Shown: positions 16,019 to 24,658 of the stretch, one piece after another
Position numbering within the stretch: position 1 is the stretch's first letter
How the letters are laid out: every line of letters starts with the position of its first letter
Assembly (NCBI RefSeq): GCF_032598905.1
Contig: NZ_CP122458.1
Span: forward strand, 7,341,001 to 7,405,000
Direction of reading: 5' to 3'
DNA length: 64,000 bases
Origin: Streptomyces sp. 11x1
GTDB lineage: Bacteria; Actinomycetota; Actinomycetes; Streptomycetales; Streptomycetaceae
The notes under the pieces: generated by a model
Databases searched by the model: none
The model's input: only the letters and a program-made list of their open reading frames with translations
What the model was told of the DNA's origin: nothing
Position numbers and translations under genes: made by a program

Positions 16019-17478
16019 TCGGCCGGCTTCAGTGCGCGCTTCATGATCTTGCCCATGTCGTTGCGAGGGAGGGAGGTGAGGTAGTGAACGGTGCGGGGGC
16101 GCTTGTGGGGGGAGAGGAGGGTGGCTACATGGGTCGCCAACTCCGCCGCCGGGGGCAGGGATTGGGGGTCCTGCGGGACGATCCAGGCGACCACGCGCTC
16201 GCCGAGGTCGGGGTCCGGTGCGCCGGTGACGGCCGCCTCCCGGACGCCCGGGTGTTCCAGGAGCGCGTTCTCGATCTCGCCCGCGCCGATCTTGTAGCCG
16301 CCGCTCTTGATGAGGTCGGTGGCCTTCCGGCCGACGATGCGGACGTAGCCGTCGGGGTCGCGGACGGCCATGTCACCGGTGCGGAACCAGCCGTCGGCGG
16401 TGAACGCGGCGGCGGTGGCGTCGGGCCGGTTGAGGTACTCGGTGAACAGGTTCGGACCGCGCACCTGGATCTCGCCGACCGACTCGCCGTCGTACGCGGT
16501 GAGGGGCGTCCCGTCCTCCTCGACCAGCCTCAACTCCACGCCGGGCAACGGGACTCCGACCGTGCCGGCGCGGGGTTCGCCGTCGGCCCGGACGCTGGTG
16601 TTCATGAGCGTCTCCGTCATGCCGTACCGCTCGATGACCCGGCGGCCGGTCGCCGCCGCGATCCGCTCGTGGTCGTGCACCGGCAGCGCGGCCGAGCCGG
16701 AGACGAGGAGGCGGGCGCGGCCGAGTGCCTTCGCCAGGTCCGGGTCGGTGGGGAGGGTCTCGGCGATGCGGTGGTACATCGTCGGGACGCCGAACAGCAT
16801 CGTCGCGCCCGACGACAGCTCCTGCGCGACGGCACCCGTGTCGAACCTGCCGAGGTGGCGGACCGCGCCGCCGCGCCGCAGCGGGCCCAGGATGCCCAGG
16901 ATCAGGCCGTGGACGTGGAAGAGGGGCAGGGCGTGGACCAGTACGTCGTCGGCAGTCCACTGCCAGGCGTCGGCCAGGGCGTCCAGGGTGGTCGCGATGG
17001 CGCGGCGGGGGATGACGGCGCCCTTCGGCGGGCCGGTGGTTCCGGAGGTGTAGACGATGAGGGCGGGGGCCGTGGGAGCCGGTTCCTCCGTGCGCGCCGG
17101 GTGCGAGGTCGAGCGGCCCCGTACGTCGACGTCCACACGCTCCAAGTCGGCCAGCGCGGGCGGGAGTTCGGCGTCCGGAGCGGTGAGGATCAGAGCGGGG
17201 GCGCTGTCCTTCAGGATGTGTCCCAGCTCGCTCTGGCCCGACTTCGGGTTGAGCGGTACGGCGGGGACGCCGGCCCGTAGCGCGGCCACGACGCCCACCG
17301 CCGTCTCCAGCGTCGGTGTCGCCCAGACGGCCACGCGGCCCGCGTCGCGGATCCGGGCGCCGAGCGCGTCGGTCACGGCCGAGAGTTCCGCGTACGTCAG
17401 GGAGCGCTCACCGAAGCGCAGGGCGGGGTGGTCGGGGGTTCGGGCTTCGCCGGTGAGGGCCGGGAAGAGAGAGGACAC
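16015..17478 (-). CDS. matB: malonyl-CoA synthetase MatB
   Basis: 487 residues from GTG 17478 (GGAG 8 bases upstream). It is an ANL-superfamily adenylate-forming enzyme that makes malonyl-CoA (often also methylmalonyl-CoA) from the diacid, ATP and CoA, supplying polyketide and fatty-acid extender units. Motifs: P-loop YTSGTTGPPKG, ERYGMTETLMNTS, GWFRTGDMAVRD, the hinge region RIVGRKATDLIKSGGYKIG, and the catalytic lysine in NDMGKIMKRAL at the C-terminus. Length and sequence closely follow the structurally studied S. coelicolor MatB (MSSLFPAL start). A longer frame up to 17781 lacks homology. Confidence 0.92.
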   Translation of the reverse strand: MSSLFPALTGEARTPDHPALRFGERSLTYAELSAVTDALGARIRDAGRVAVWATPTLETAVGVVAALRAGVPAVPLNPKSGQSELGHILKDSAPALILTAPDAELPPALADLERVDVDVRGRSTSHPARTEEPAPTAPALIVYTSGTTGPPKGAVIPRRAIATTLDALADAWQWTADDVLVHALPLFHVHGLILGILGPLRRGGAVRHLGRFDTGAVAQELSSGATMLFGVPTMYHRIAETLPTDPDLAKALGRARLLVSGSAALPVHDHERIAAATGRRVIERYGMTETLMNTSVRADGEPRAGTVGVPLPGVELRLVEEDGTPLTAYDGESVGEIQVRGPNLFTEYLNRPDATAAAFTADGWFRTGDMAVRDPDGYVRIVGRKATDLIKSGGYKIGAGEIENALLEHPGVREAAVTGAPDPDLGERVVAWIVPQDPQSLPPAAELATHVATLLSPHKRPRTVHYLTSLPRNDMGKIMKRALKPAE

Positions 17479-17565
17479 GTTCTGCACTCCTTGGTCGTCG
17501 CCCTGCTCGTGGGCGGGGTCGTCGTCTCGGTCCTCGCCGTTCGAGGTACCGCACTGCCCTTGGGC

Positions 17566-17594
17566 GCCCCGATCGACGGGGCTCCCCGATGGGG
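17566..17594 (-). terminator. two consecutive hairpins downstream of the small membrane ORF
   Basis: GCCCCG/CGGGGC (17566-17582) and CCCC/GGGG (17584-17594) lie directly after the stop of the small minus-strand ORF and about 90 bases upstream of the matB start, so they probably terminate transcription ahead of matB. Confidence 0.5.
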
Positions 17595-17762
17595 TTACCC
17601 GAATCCCGGGACCACCAGCACCAGCCACACCACGGCGGGTACCACGGCCACCACGATCCCTCCGTAGATCATCAGCAGTCGGAAGATAGCGCTCGCGGTC
17701 GATGTCCGGTGTGGCGGCCAGGAGACCAGGGCGCCGTTGGTGGAGAAGGGGGGTGAAAGCTG
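17595..17762 (-). pseudogene. small membrane protein ORF lacking a usual start codon
   Basis: A 55-codon open frame bounded by TAG (17763-17765) and TAA. It encodes a polar N-terminus (NGALVSWPPHRTSTASAI) and one strong membrane segment (IYGGIVVAVVPAVVWLVLVVPG). No ATG, GTG or TTG occurs before the internal ATG at codon 31, which would leave only the membrane helix. The decayed IS607-type element begins about 60 bases upstream, so insertion or later deletion may have removed the original start. It is also possible that a CTG or the internal ATG is used. I do not recognise the family. Confidence 0.45.
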
Positions 17763-17823
17763 CTACGGATTTTCTAGTCATTCGTGGTCACTTCTAGTCG
17801 TACGTCCCGGAAATCTTGATCTT

Positions 17824-18553
17824 GTGAAGCTTTCGGAGTGGGCGCGGTAGCAGGGCGTGAGTTACCAGACGCCTGGCGATGGGTGAAGGACGGCAAGATG
17901 CCCGTTCCCGTCACCCAGCGCCGTCCGGGACGTGGCTGGTCGCCGAGCCCGCTCCGGCTGTCTCCGCGGTCTCTGGGCGGGTGGTGGCGTACTGTCGTGT
18001 CTCGTCAGCCGACCAGAAAGCCGACTTGGACCGGCAGGCGTCACGGGTGGTGGACGGGGCGAACGGGCTTGGCCTGCCGGTCGCTGAAGTCGTGACCGAG
18101 GTCGGTTCGGGGCTGAACGGGCGGCGGCGCAAGCTGCACCGGGTGCTGTCCGACCCGCAGGCCGCGGTGATCGTGGTCGAGCACCGCGACCGGCTGGCCC
18201 GGTTCGGCGTCGAGCACCTCGAAGCCGTGCTGTCGGCGTCGGGGCGGCGCCTGGTCGTCCTCGACCCCACCGAGACCGCTGACGGCCTCGTACGGGACAT
18301 CACCGAGCATCACCGGGTGGCGAACCTCCGCGAAGACGCCCTGCACCAGCTCACCACCAGCGTGGCGGCCGAGTACGGCACCGTCGTGGTCGAAGGCCTC
18401 AACGTCGCCGGCACGCTCCGCAACCGGCGCCTCGCCCGACGCATCGCCGACGCCGGATTCGGCGAGATCCGCCGCCAACTCGACTACAAGACCCGCCAGC
18501 GCCACGCCACCCGCCTCGTGGCCGCGAACCGCTGGTACCCCTCCTCGAACTGA
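17824..18553 (+). mobile_element. decayed IS607-family element (tnpA remnant fused to tnpB fragment)
   Basis: From GTG 17824 the frame reads KLSEWAR then an amber stop, and homology to the MerR-like N-terminus of IS607 TnpA continues through two single-base frameshifts (near 17870 and 17921). From about 17930 one frame continues with the serine recombinase core VVAYCRVSSADQKADLDRQ and VVEHRDRLARFGVEHLEAVL. After ETADGLVRDITE (about 18306) the sequence jumps directly into the C-terminal part of TnpB (HHRVANLREDALHQL, VVVEGLNVAGTLRNRRLARRIADAGF, RWYPSSN) and stops before the zinc ribbon. An internal deletion therefore joined tnpA to tnpB; neither product can be active. Confidence 0.85.
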
Positions 18554-18590
18554 GGCGTGCCGGGTCGTTCACCTTGGCCCTCCCGGTCCC

Positions 18591-19661
18591 TTACCGCTCT
18601 CCGGTCGGTCGGCCCACCACGTCCGCCACCACACAGCTCACGTTGTCGGGGCCGCCCGCCTCGTTCGCCTCGGTGACGAGGGCGCGTACGGCGGTGTCGG
18701 GGTCGGCGGTCGAGGACAGGGTGTGCCGGATGGCCGGGTCGGGGACGACCGAGGAGAGGCCGTCGGAGCACAGGAGGTAGCGGTCGCCGGGGTGGGCGTC
18801 GTGGAGGCGCAGGTCGGGTATGGCGGTGGCCTCGCCGTTGGTCAACGCCTTCAGGAGCAGGGCGGGTTGGGGGTGTGCGGTGGCCTCCTCCGGGGTGAGC
18901 CGACCCTCGTCGATCATCGACTGGACGACCGTGTGGTCGTGGGTGATCCGGAACAGTTCGCCGTCGCGCAGCAGATACGCGCGTGAGTCGCCGATGTGGA
19001 CGAGGGCGAGCTGCGAGCCGGTCCAGAGCATCGCCGTCAGGGTCGTGCCGTCGTCCCCGGTCCCCGCGAGGTCCCGTACGGCGTCGCTCGCGCCTTGTAC
19101 CGCGTCCTCCAGCAGGTTCAGCACACTGCCCGCCGGGAGGGTCTCGCGGTCCAGGGTCTTCAGTGCCTCCACGGCGGCCGTGCTCGCGGGCGCCCCGGCG
19201 GGGCCGAAACCGTCGGCGACGGCGAGGACGCGGGTGCCGGCGTAGGCGGTGTCCTGGTTGGCGGCGCGGACGAGGCCGGTGTCGGAAAGGGCGGCGTAAC
19301 GGAGTTCGAGCATCGCGGTGTCCTCCTCGGACGTGTGGGTGAGGTGGTCCACGAGGAAGGCCGCCAGGTCGCGTCGGGTCGCCGTCTCGGCCTCGACCCC
19401 GGCCCAGTACGCCCGGATCTCCCGGGCCGCGGGGCCCGGCTCCAGCGCGCACACCGTACGGATGCGGGCCAGCGGCATCCCGAGCCGACGGAGCCAGGCC
19501 ACCAGCCGGGCCTGCTCCAACTGCTCGGCTGCGTAGTAGCGGTAGCCGGTGTCGGGGTCGACCCGGGCGGGCCGCAGCAGCTCCAGTTCGTCGTAGAGCC
19601 GCAGTGCCTTCGGTGACAGCCGGCACGCCTTGGCGAAGGCCCCGATCGTCAGCATCCGCAT
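18591..19661 (-). CDS. MerR-type DNA-binding domain fused to PP2C phosphatase
   Basis: 356 residues from ATG 19661 with GGGGGGAAGC upstream. Residues 1-75 form a MerR winged helix (LTIGAFAKACRLSPKALRLYDELELLRPARVD, TGYRYY). A linker leads to a PP2C Ser/Thr phosphatase (about 118-350) with metal-binding aspartates in RAANQDTAYAG, LAVADGFG, IGDSRAYLL, LLCSDGLSSVV and GGPDNVSCVVADV, all apparently intact. The fusion suggests that DNA binding is coupled to dephosphorylation of a Ser/Thr-kinase target or to metal sensing. It lies divergent from a DUF3152 gene; a 9-base tandem repeat sits in its leader. Confidence 0.85.
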   Translation of the reverse strand: MRMLTIGAFAKACRLSPKALRLYDELELLRPARVDPDTGYRYYAAEQLEQARLVAWLRRLGMPLARIRTVCALEPGPAAREIRAYWAGVEAETATRRDLAAFLVDHLTHTSEEDTAMLELRYAALSDTGLVRAANQDTAYAGTRVLAVADGFGPAGAPASTAAVEALKTLDRETLPAGSVLNLLEDAVQGASDAVRDLAGTGDDGTTLTAMLWTGSQLALVHIGDSRAYLLRDGELFRITHDHTVVQSMIDEGRLTPEEATAHPQPALLLKALTNGEATAIPDLRLHDAHPGDRYLLCSDGLSSVVPDPAIRHTLSSTADPDTAVRALVTEANEAGGPDNVSCVVADVVGRPTGER

Positions 19662-19684
19662 GCTTCCCCCCTGTCGGTCCCGCA

Positions 19685-19729
19685 GGTCCCGTCGGTCCCG
19701 TCGGTCCCGTCGGTCCCGTCGGTCCCGTC
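19685..19729. repeat. 9-base tandem repeat (GGTCCCGTC), five perfect copies
   Basis: Five identical units, flanked by degenerate units from 19675 to 19738, lie 24 bases upstream of the MerR-PP2C start and would be in its leader or promoter. Units of 9 bases in a non-coding tract are prone to copy-number slippage. Confidence 0.9.
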
Positions 19730-19879
19730 GGTCCTGGCGTTCCTCGTTCCGCGATCGATGCTGGGGCTTCACCGAAGGTGAAGGTCAAGCGGTGGTACGG
19801 AGCCCAGTCGATCATCCGTTATCTTTTCGTGACCGAGTCGGCCGCATCCGATCACATACCGATCACGCTCTGAAGGAAC

Positions 19880-20851
19880 ATGAGCGCGCACAAGGCACCA
19901 CGTTCTCGCGGCCGCGGCCACAGTCGGACCCGTAGCCGCCGGCGGCGTAAGGCTCCCGCGTCGCGAGCGAGGGCGCCTCTGTGGAGCGGTCTCGGGGCGG
20001 TGGCGGTCGTCGGTGTCGCCGGGTTCGCCGCGGTGGGGTGGATGAACGGCGGGACGGGCGAGTCGGCGGGCGAGCGCGGCGGCAGCGCGTCCGCCGAGTC
20101 CTCGGACGAGCGCCCGGGGCGCTCGTCCGGGCCGAGCGCCCAGGCGGACGGACCTCCCTCCGGAAGACCCTCCTCGCCCAGCTCCTCGCCCAGTTCCTCT
20201 CCGGGCTCGTCCCCGAGTTCCTCGTCGAGTTCCGCACCGAGCGCCTCCGGGGCGCCCTCCCCCAGCGGCTCGGGGTCGATCACCATCCCCAGGACCGGGC
20301 CCGGCACGTTCACCACGGCGTCCGGGGGCAGCGGCAAGGTGGGGAAGGGGACGCCGCTGCGCTACCGGGTCGACATAGAGAAGGGGCTGTCGCTGTCGGC
20401 CGCCGCCGTCGCCGAGGAGGTGGAGGCCGTCCTCGCCGACCCGCGCGGCTGGACCGCCGACGGAAAATCGGCCTTCAAGCGGGTCTCCGACGGTCCCGCC
20501 GACTTCGTCGTCAAGGTCGCGACCCCGGGCACCGTCGACGACGTCTGCGGCCGGGCCGGGCTGAACACCCGGGGCGAGTACAACTGCCGGGCCGGTGACG
20601 ACGTCATGGTGAACCTGGAGCGCTGGGAGCTGGCGACCCCCGTCTACGCCGACGACGTCAAGGCCTACCGCGCCCTGATCATCAACCACGAGGTCGGCCA
20701 CTTCCTCGACCACGGCCACGTCACGTGCCCCGGCAAGGGCAAGCCCGCTCCGGCGATGATGCAGCAGATCAAGGGCATGAAGGGCTGCGTCCCCAACGTC
20801 TGGCCGTACGACCGCGACGGCCGCCTCATCACGGGCCCGGCGGTGCCGTGA
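19880..20851 (+). CDS. DUF3152 membrane-anchored metalloprotease-like protein
   Basis: 323 residues; ATG 19880 with GAAGGA just upstream. An Arg/Lys-rich cytoplasmic N-terminus (1-32), one membrane segment (SGLGAVAVVGVAGFAAVGWM, about 36-55), and a Ser/Pro-rich extracellular linker (60-135) lead to the DUF3152 domain (about 145-323). That domain carries the zinc-protease-like motif NHEVGHFLDHGH near residue 275 and conserved cysteines (DVCGRAG, YNCRAG, VTCPGKG, GCVPNVWPYD) fit for disulfides. It is likely an envelope-anchored hydrolase; the substrate is unknown. Confidence 0.85.
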   Translation: MSAHKAPRSRGRGHSRTRSRRRRKAPASRARAPLWSGLGAVAVVGVAGFAAVGWMNGGTGESAGERGGSASAESSDERPGRSSGPSAQADGPPSGRPSSPSSSPSSSPGSSPSSSSSSAPSASGAPSPSGSGSITIPRTGPGTFTTASGGSGKVGKGTPLRYRVDIEKGLSLSAAAVAEEVEAVLADPRGWTADGKSAFKRVSDGPADFVVKVATPGTVDDVCGRAGLNTRGEYNCRAGDDVMVNLERWELATPVYADDVKAYRALIINHEVGHFLDHGHVTCPGKGKPAPAMMQQIKGMKGCVPNVWPYDRDGRLITGPAVP

Positions 20852-21051
20852 CCCGCCCCGCGACGCGGTGAGCCGCCGTAGGGCTCCGCGGGGCCCCGGG
20901 AACACGACCAGCAGGTCTTGCGATCGGGGCGTGGACGGGGCCGCGGAAACCCGTTCCCCTCATGGCGTCCGAGGTTGTTAGCCTCGGCGGACATCCGCCT
21001 TCCGGGCCCCTCGTCGGGGCGCAGCCTTGGACATACGAGATCGGAGTTCCC

Positions 21052-21948
21052 GTGGCCCGCACAGCCGCTCCCCGTATAGCCCTCGCCACCTACGATCCCG
21101 GGCCCAGGATCAACCACGACCGGGATCTGCCGGTGCTGGTGGAGGCGCTGCGGGCGGCCGGGTCCGACGCGGTGTCCGTGCACTGGGACGATCCGGCGGT
21201 CGACTGGGCCGCACACGACCTGGTCGTCATCCGGTCCACCTGGGACTACAGCTGGCGCGCGGCCGAGTTCGTGGCCTGGGCGGAGAAGACCGGCGAGGCC
21301 ACCCGGCTCGCCAACCCGGCCGAGGTCGTGCGCTGGAACACCGACAAGCGGTACATCGGCGATCTCGCGCGGGCCGGGGTGCCGGTCGTGCCCACGGACT
21401 ACCTCGCACCCGGCGACCCCCTGCGGCTGCCCGAGGCCCACCCGTACGTCGTGAAGCCCACCTCCGGCGCGGGCGCCCGGTACGCCGCCCGCTACACCCC
21501 CGACCAGCGGGAGACCGCCGCGGCACATGTCGAGCGGATGCACGGCGAGGGGCTCACCGCGATGGTGCAGCCGTTCGTGGCCGGCATCGACACCGAGGGC
21601 GAGCGGGCCCTGCAGTTCTTCGGCGGCCGGCTCCTGCACGCCAGCCGCAAGGGCGCGGTGCTCGCGCCCGACATGGCGTACGACGCCGAGAAGACCGCCC
21701 ACCCCGACCTGGTGCCCTGGACCCCGACTGGTGCCGAACTCGCCGTCGCCGAGCGGGCGTTGGCCGCCGTACCGGACCGGCCCGAGCTGCTCTACGCGCG
21801 GGTCGACCTGGTCACCGGGGCCGACGGGCAGCCGTGCGTGATGGAGTTGGAGCTCGTCGAGCCCAACCTCTTCCTGTGGCTGCACCCGGACTCGCTGCCC
21901 CGGACCGTGGACGCGATCCTGGCCGCCGCCGCTACCGCCACCGCCTGA
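21052..21948 (+). CDS. ATP-grasp domain protein (RimK/glutathione-synthetase-like)
   Basis: 298 residues from GTG 21052 (GGAG six bases upstream); the open frame from 20962 has no homologous extension. The N-terminal pre-ATP-grasp domain has ATYDPGPRINHDRDLPVLVEAL and VVIRSTWDYSW; the ATP-binding part has YVVKPTSGAGARYAARY, VQPFVAGIDTEGERALQFFGG and the metal site CVMELELVEPNLFLWL. Such enzymes ligate a carboxylate to an amine through an acylphosphate. The partner substrate is not evident and no precursor peptide gene is adjacent. Confidence 0.82.
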   Translation: MARTAAPRIALATYDPGPRINHDRDLPVLVEALRAAGSDAVSVHWDDPAVDWAAHDLVVIRSTWDYSWRAAEFVAWAEKTGEATRLANPAEVVRWNTDKRYIGDLARAGVPVVPTDYLAPGDPLRLPEAHPYVVKPTSGAGARYAARYTPDQRETAAAHVERMHGEGLTAMVQPFVAGIDTEGERALQFFGGRLLHASRKGAVLAPDMAYDAEKTAHPDLVPWTPTGAELAVAERALAAVPDRPELLYARVDLVTGADGQPCVMELELVEPNLFLWLHPDSLPRTVDAILAAAATATA

Positions 21949-22078
21949 CCCGCGGCCCGCCCACCCGCGAGCCCCCTCACCCGAAGAGGCGGGAAATCCA
22001 TGAAGCGTGCGTCCCGCCCGTGCCCGCTGCCTACCCTTCGGGGTTACAACAGCGCGTACGGGAACCACAACTGAGGGC

Positions 22079-24658
22079 GTGACCAGCATCGTGGGCGGAT
22101 CGGAGTCGCGGCGCCCTTCCGGTTTCCCGGCGGAGCTGACGAGCTTCGTGGGGCGACGGGACGAGGCGGCCGATGTCAGGCGGCTGTTGTCGGCGGGCAG
22201 ACTGCTGACGCTGACGGGACCCGGCGGGGTGGGCAAGACCCGGCTCGCCGGGCATGTGGCGGGACAGGTCGCACGGGCCTTCCCGGACGGCGTGTGGCTC
22301 GTGCCGCTGGCCGCGCTCAGCGACGAGGCGTTCGTCCCGCACGCCGTCAACGACGCGCTCGGCGTCCGCAACGAGACCGTGCGGCCCCCGCTGGAGATCC
22401 TCGTCGACCACCTGCGCGAGCGACGGTTATTGATCGTCCTCGACAACTGCGAGCATCTGCTGCGCAGTTGCGCGGTCCTCGCGGGGACGGTGCTGGCGGG
22501 CACCGAGGGCGTACGGATCCTCGCCACCAGCAGGCACCGGCTCGGGCTGGCCGGGGAGCAGCTGTTCGAGGTGCCGCCGCTGCCCGCGCCCGCGCCGGAG
22601 GAGCTGAGCCCGTCCACGGGTTCGGCGGCGAGTTCGTCGGCGGCGGAGTCCTTCCCCGCGCTGCGGCTGTTCGCCGACCGGGCGGCGGCCGTCGTCCCCG
22701 GCTTCACCGTCGGCGAGGCGAACCAGCAGGCCGTGGCCCGGCTCTGCCGCCGCCTCGACGGGTTGCCGCTCGCCATCGAACTGGCGGCGGTCCGGGTGCG
22801 CGCCCTCGGCGTGGACCAGCTCGTCGAACGCCTCGACGACCGCTACCAGCTCCTGACCTGTGGCAGCCCGACCTCCGCGCCCCGCCATCGCACCCTGCGC
22901 TCCGCCGTCGACTGGAGCCACGAACTGTGCACCCCGCAGGAGCAGTTGGTGTGGGCGTGGCTGTCGGTGTTCGTCGGTGGCTTCGACCTGGCCGCCGCCG
23001 AGGCCGTCTGCGCCGGGAAGGACGTCGGGACCGGGAAGGACGGCAGGAGCGGGGAGCGGATCGCCCCGTGCGCGGTCCTGGACGCCGTCGCCGGGCTCGT
23101 CGACAAGTCCGTCCTCGTCCGGGAGGAGCACGCCGGTCAGGTCCGCTACCGGCTGCTGGTGTCGCTGCGCGACTACGGGCTGGAGAAACTGCACGGCCTG
23201 GGCGAGGCGACCGAGACCCGGCGACGGCACCGGGACCACTTCGCGCGTCTCGGAGCCGAGTACGAGCAGGCGTGGTTCGGCCCCGACCAGACGGAGATCA
23301 CCGAACGCATCCGGATCGACCAGGACAACTTCCGGGCCGCCCTGGACTTCTGCCTCACCACCCCCGGCGAGGCGCAGCACGGGCTGCGGCTCGCCGCCCG
23401 GCTGTGGTTCCACTGGGTCGCGGGCGGCATCTGGGGCGAGGGACGGCACTGGATGGACGGGGCGCTGCGCGCCGGTGCCCGGCCCGATGTGGCCCTGACC
23501 CGCGCCATGTGGGCGGGCGCCCTGACGTCCCTGGTGCACAGCCGCTCCGCCGCCGTCCTGGCCGGCCTCGATCCGGTGCGGGCCGCGGCCGACGCCGACG
23601 CGGAACTCCCGGTGCCCGCGCCCCCGCCCGTGCCGGCCTGCGCCCTCGCCCCGGGCCGGGCCCGCGCCTCCACCGCCTTCGTCGTCCTCACCCGCGTCGA
23701 ACTGGCCTGCACCCTCGTCAGCCGGGGCCGCGCCGGTGAGGCGATCCCGCTGTGCGCCGAGGCCGTCGCCCTCTGCGAGGCGCACGGGGAACAGTGGGCC
23801 CGCTCCTGGGCGCTGCGCACCCTCGCCCTCGCGCACTGGTCGGCCGGGCAGTACGACCGGGCCGCCGAACACGCCCGCGCCTGTCTGCGGCTGCCGTACA
23901 CCGTGAGCCAGCACCAGAGCCTCGCCCGCACACTCGATCTGCTCGCCGCCGCCGAGGCGCTGGCGGGGGATGCCGAGCGGGCCGGCGTGCTGCGCGGTGC
24001 AGTCGACCGGATCTGGCACGACATCGGCGGCAACCCCGTGGAGGCCCTCCAGCCCGGCCGCGCCCGCGCCGCCGAACACCACGCCCGCCGCGCCCTCGGC
24101 GACCACGCCTACGCCCTGGCCCACCGCCGGGGCAGCCGTCTCACACCCGAGCAGGCGGTGGCCTACGCCCTGGGCGAGCCGGAGGAGAGCCCGGCCGCCG
24201 CGCGGAGGGGCGGACGACGGGACGGCGCCGGTCCGGCCTCCCGCACGGGCGGACGGCGTGACGGCGCGGCCTTCGGGCCGAGCGCGGACGACGGGCTGGA
24301 CGGCTCGGGTTCCGGTCCGCGTACGGGGGAGGCGTCCGCCGTACGCCGGAACGCCCGGGGCTCCTCCTCGGGCCCCCGGGAGGGCACCCTCACGGCCGGG
24401 GGCCCGGCCCGCGCCCTGGCGTCGGCGAAGGCCTCGGCCCCCGTCACCGCCCCCGTCGTCGACCCGGTTCCGCTGACCCGCCGTGAACTGCAGGTCGCGG
24501 CCCTCGTCGCCCAGGGCCGCACCAACAAGCAGATCGCCGACCACCTCGTCATCGCCCGCCGTACCGCCGAGGGCCATGTCGAACGCATCCTGGTGAAGCT
24601 GGGGTTCCACAACCGCAGTCAGGTGGCGGCCTGGTTCAGCGCGCGGGCGGGGCTGTAG
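22079..24658 (+). CDS. LuxR-family regulator with AAA/NB-ARC ATPase
   Basis: 859 residues from GTG 22079. Order: NB-ARC-like ATPase with P-loop TGPGGVGKTRLAGH (about 48-60), Walker B LLIVLDNCEHLL and sensor ILATSRHRLGL; a winged-helix and TPR-like middle (to about 720); a low-complexity Gly/Arg/Ser linker (about 705-790); and a C-terminal LuxR/GerE HTH (LTRRELQVAALVAQGRTNKQIADHLVIARRTAEGHVERIL split over 800-845). Streptomyces regulators of this build activate neighbouring or secondary-metabolism genes. The last 23 bases overlap the convergent ATPase-like gene. Confidence 0.88.
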   Translation: MTSIVGGSESRRPSGFPAELTSFVGRRDEAADVRRLLSAGRLLTLTGPGGVGKTRLAGHVAGQVARAFPDGVWLVPLAALSDEAFVPHAVNDALGVRNETVRPPLEILVDHLRERRLLIVLDNCEHLLRSCAVLAGTVLAGTEGVRILATSRHRLGLAGEQLFEVPPLPAPAPEELSPSTGSAASSSAAESFPALRLFADRAAAVVPGFTVGEANQQAVARLCRRLDGLPLAIELAAVRVRALGVDQLVERLDDRYQLLTCGSPTSAPRHRTLRSAVDWSHELCTPQEQLVWAWLSVFVGGFDLAAAEAVCAGKDVGTGKDGRSGERIAPCAVLDAVAGLVDKSVLVREEHAGQVRYRLLVSLRDYGLEKLHGLGEATETRRRHRDHFARLGAEYEQAWFGPDQTEITERIRIDQDNFRAALDFCLTTPGEAQHGLRLAARLWFHWVAGGIWGEGRHWMDGALRAGARPDVALTRAMWAGALTSLVHSRSAAVLAGLDPVRAAADADAELPVPAPPPVPACALAPGRARASTAFVVLTRVELACTLVSRGRAGEAIPLCAEAVALCEAHGEQWARSWALRTLALAHWSAGQYDRAAEHARACLRLPYTVSQHQSLARTLDLLAAAEALAGDAERAGVLRGAVDRIWHDIGGNPVEALQPGRARAAEHHARRALGDHAYALAHRRGSRLTPEQAVAYALGEPEESPAAARRGGRRDGAGPASRTGGRRDGAAFGPSADDGLDGSGSGPRTGEASAVRRNARGSSSGPREGTLTAGGPARALASAKASAPVTAPVVDPVPLTRRELQVAALVAQGRTNKQIADHLVIARRTAEGHVERILVKLGFHNRSQVAAWFSARAGL

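Noticed and set aside
17479..17781. N-terminal extension of MatB by about 100 residues
   Set aside because: GTG 17478 has a good ribosome site and gives the known MatB start; the extension overlaps hairpins and the small membrane ORF.
19675..19738. Possible CRISPR-like array
   Set aside because: Units are contiguous 9-mers with no spacers; the same applies to the 20-bp and 21-bp repeats at 42678 and 62060.
19662..19772. RRD-repeat N-terminal extension of the MerR-PP2C protein
   Set aside because: It is a translation of the 9-bp tandem repeat; ATG 19661 has a strong ribosome site and begins the MerR fold.
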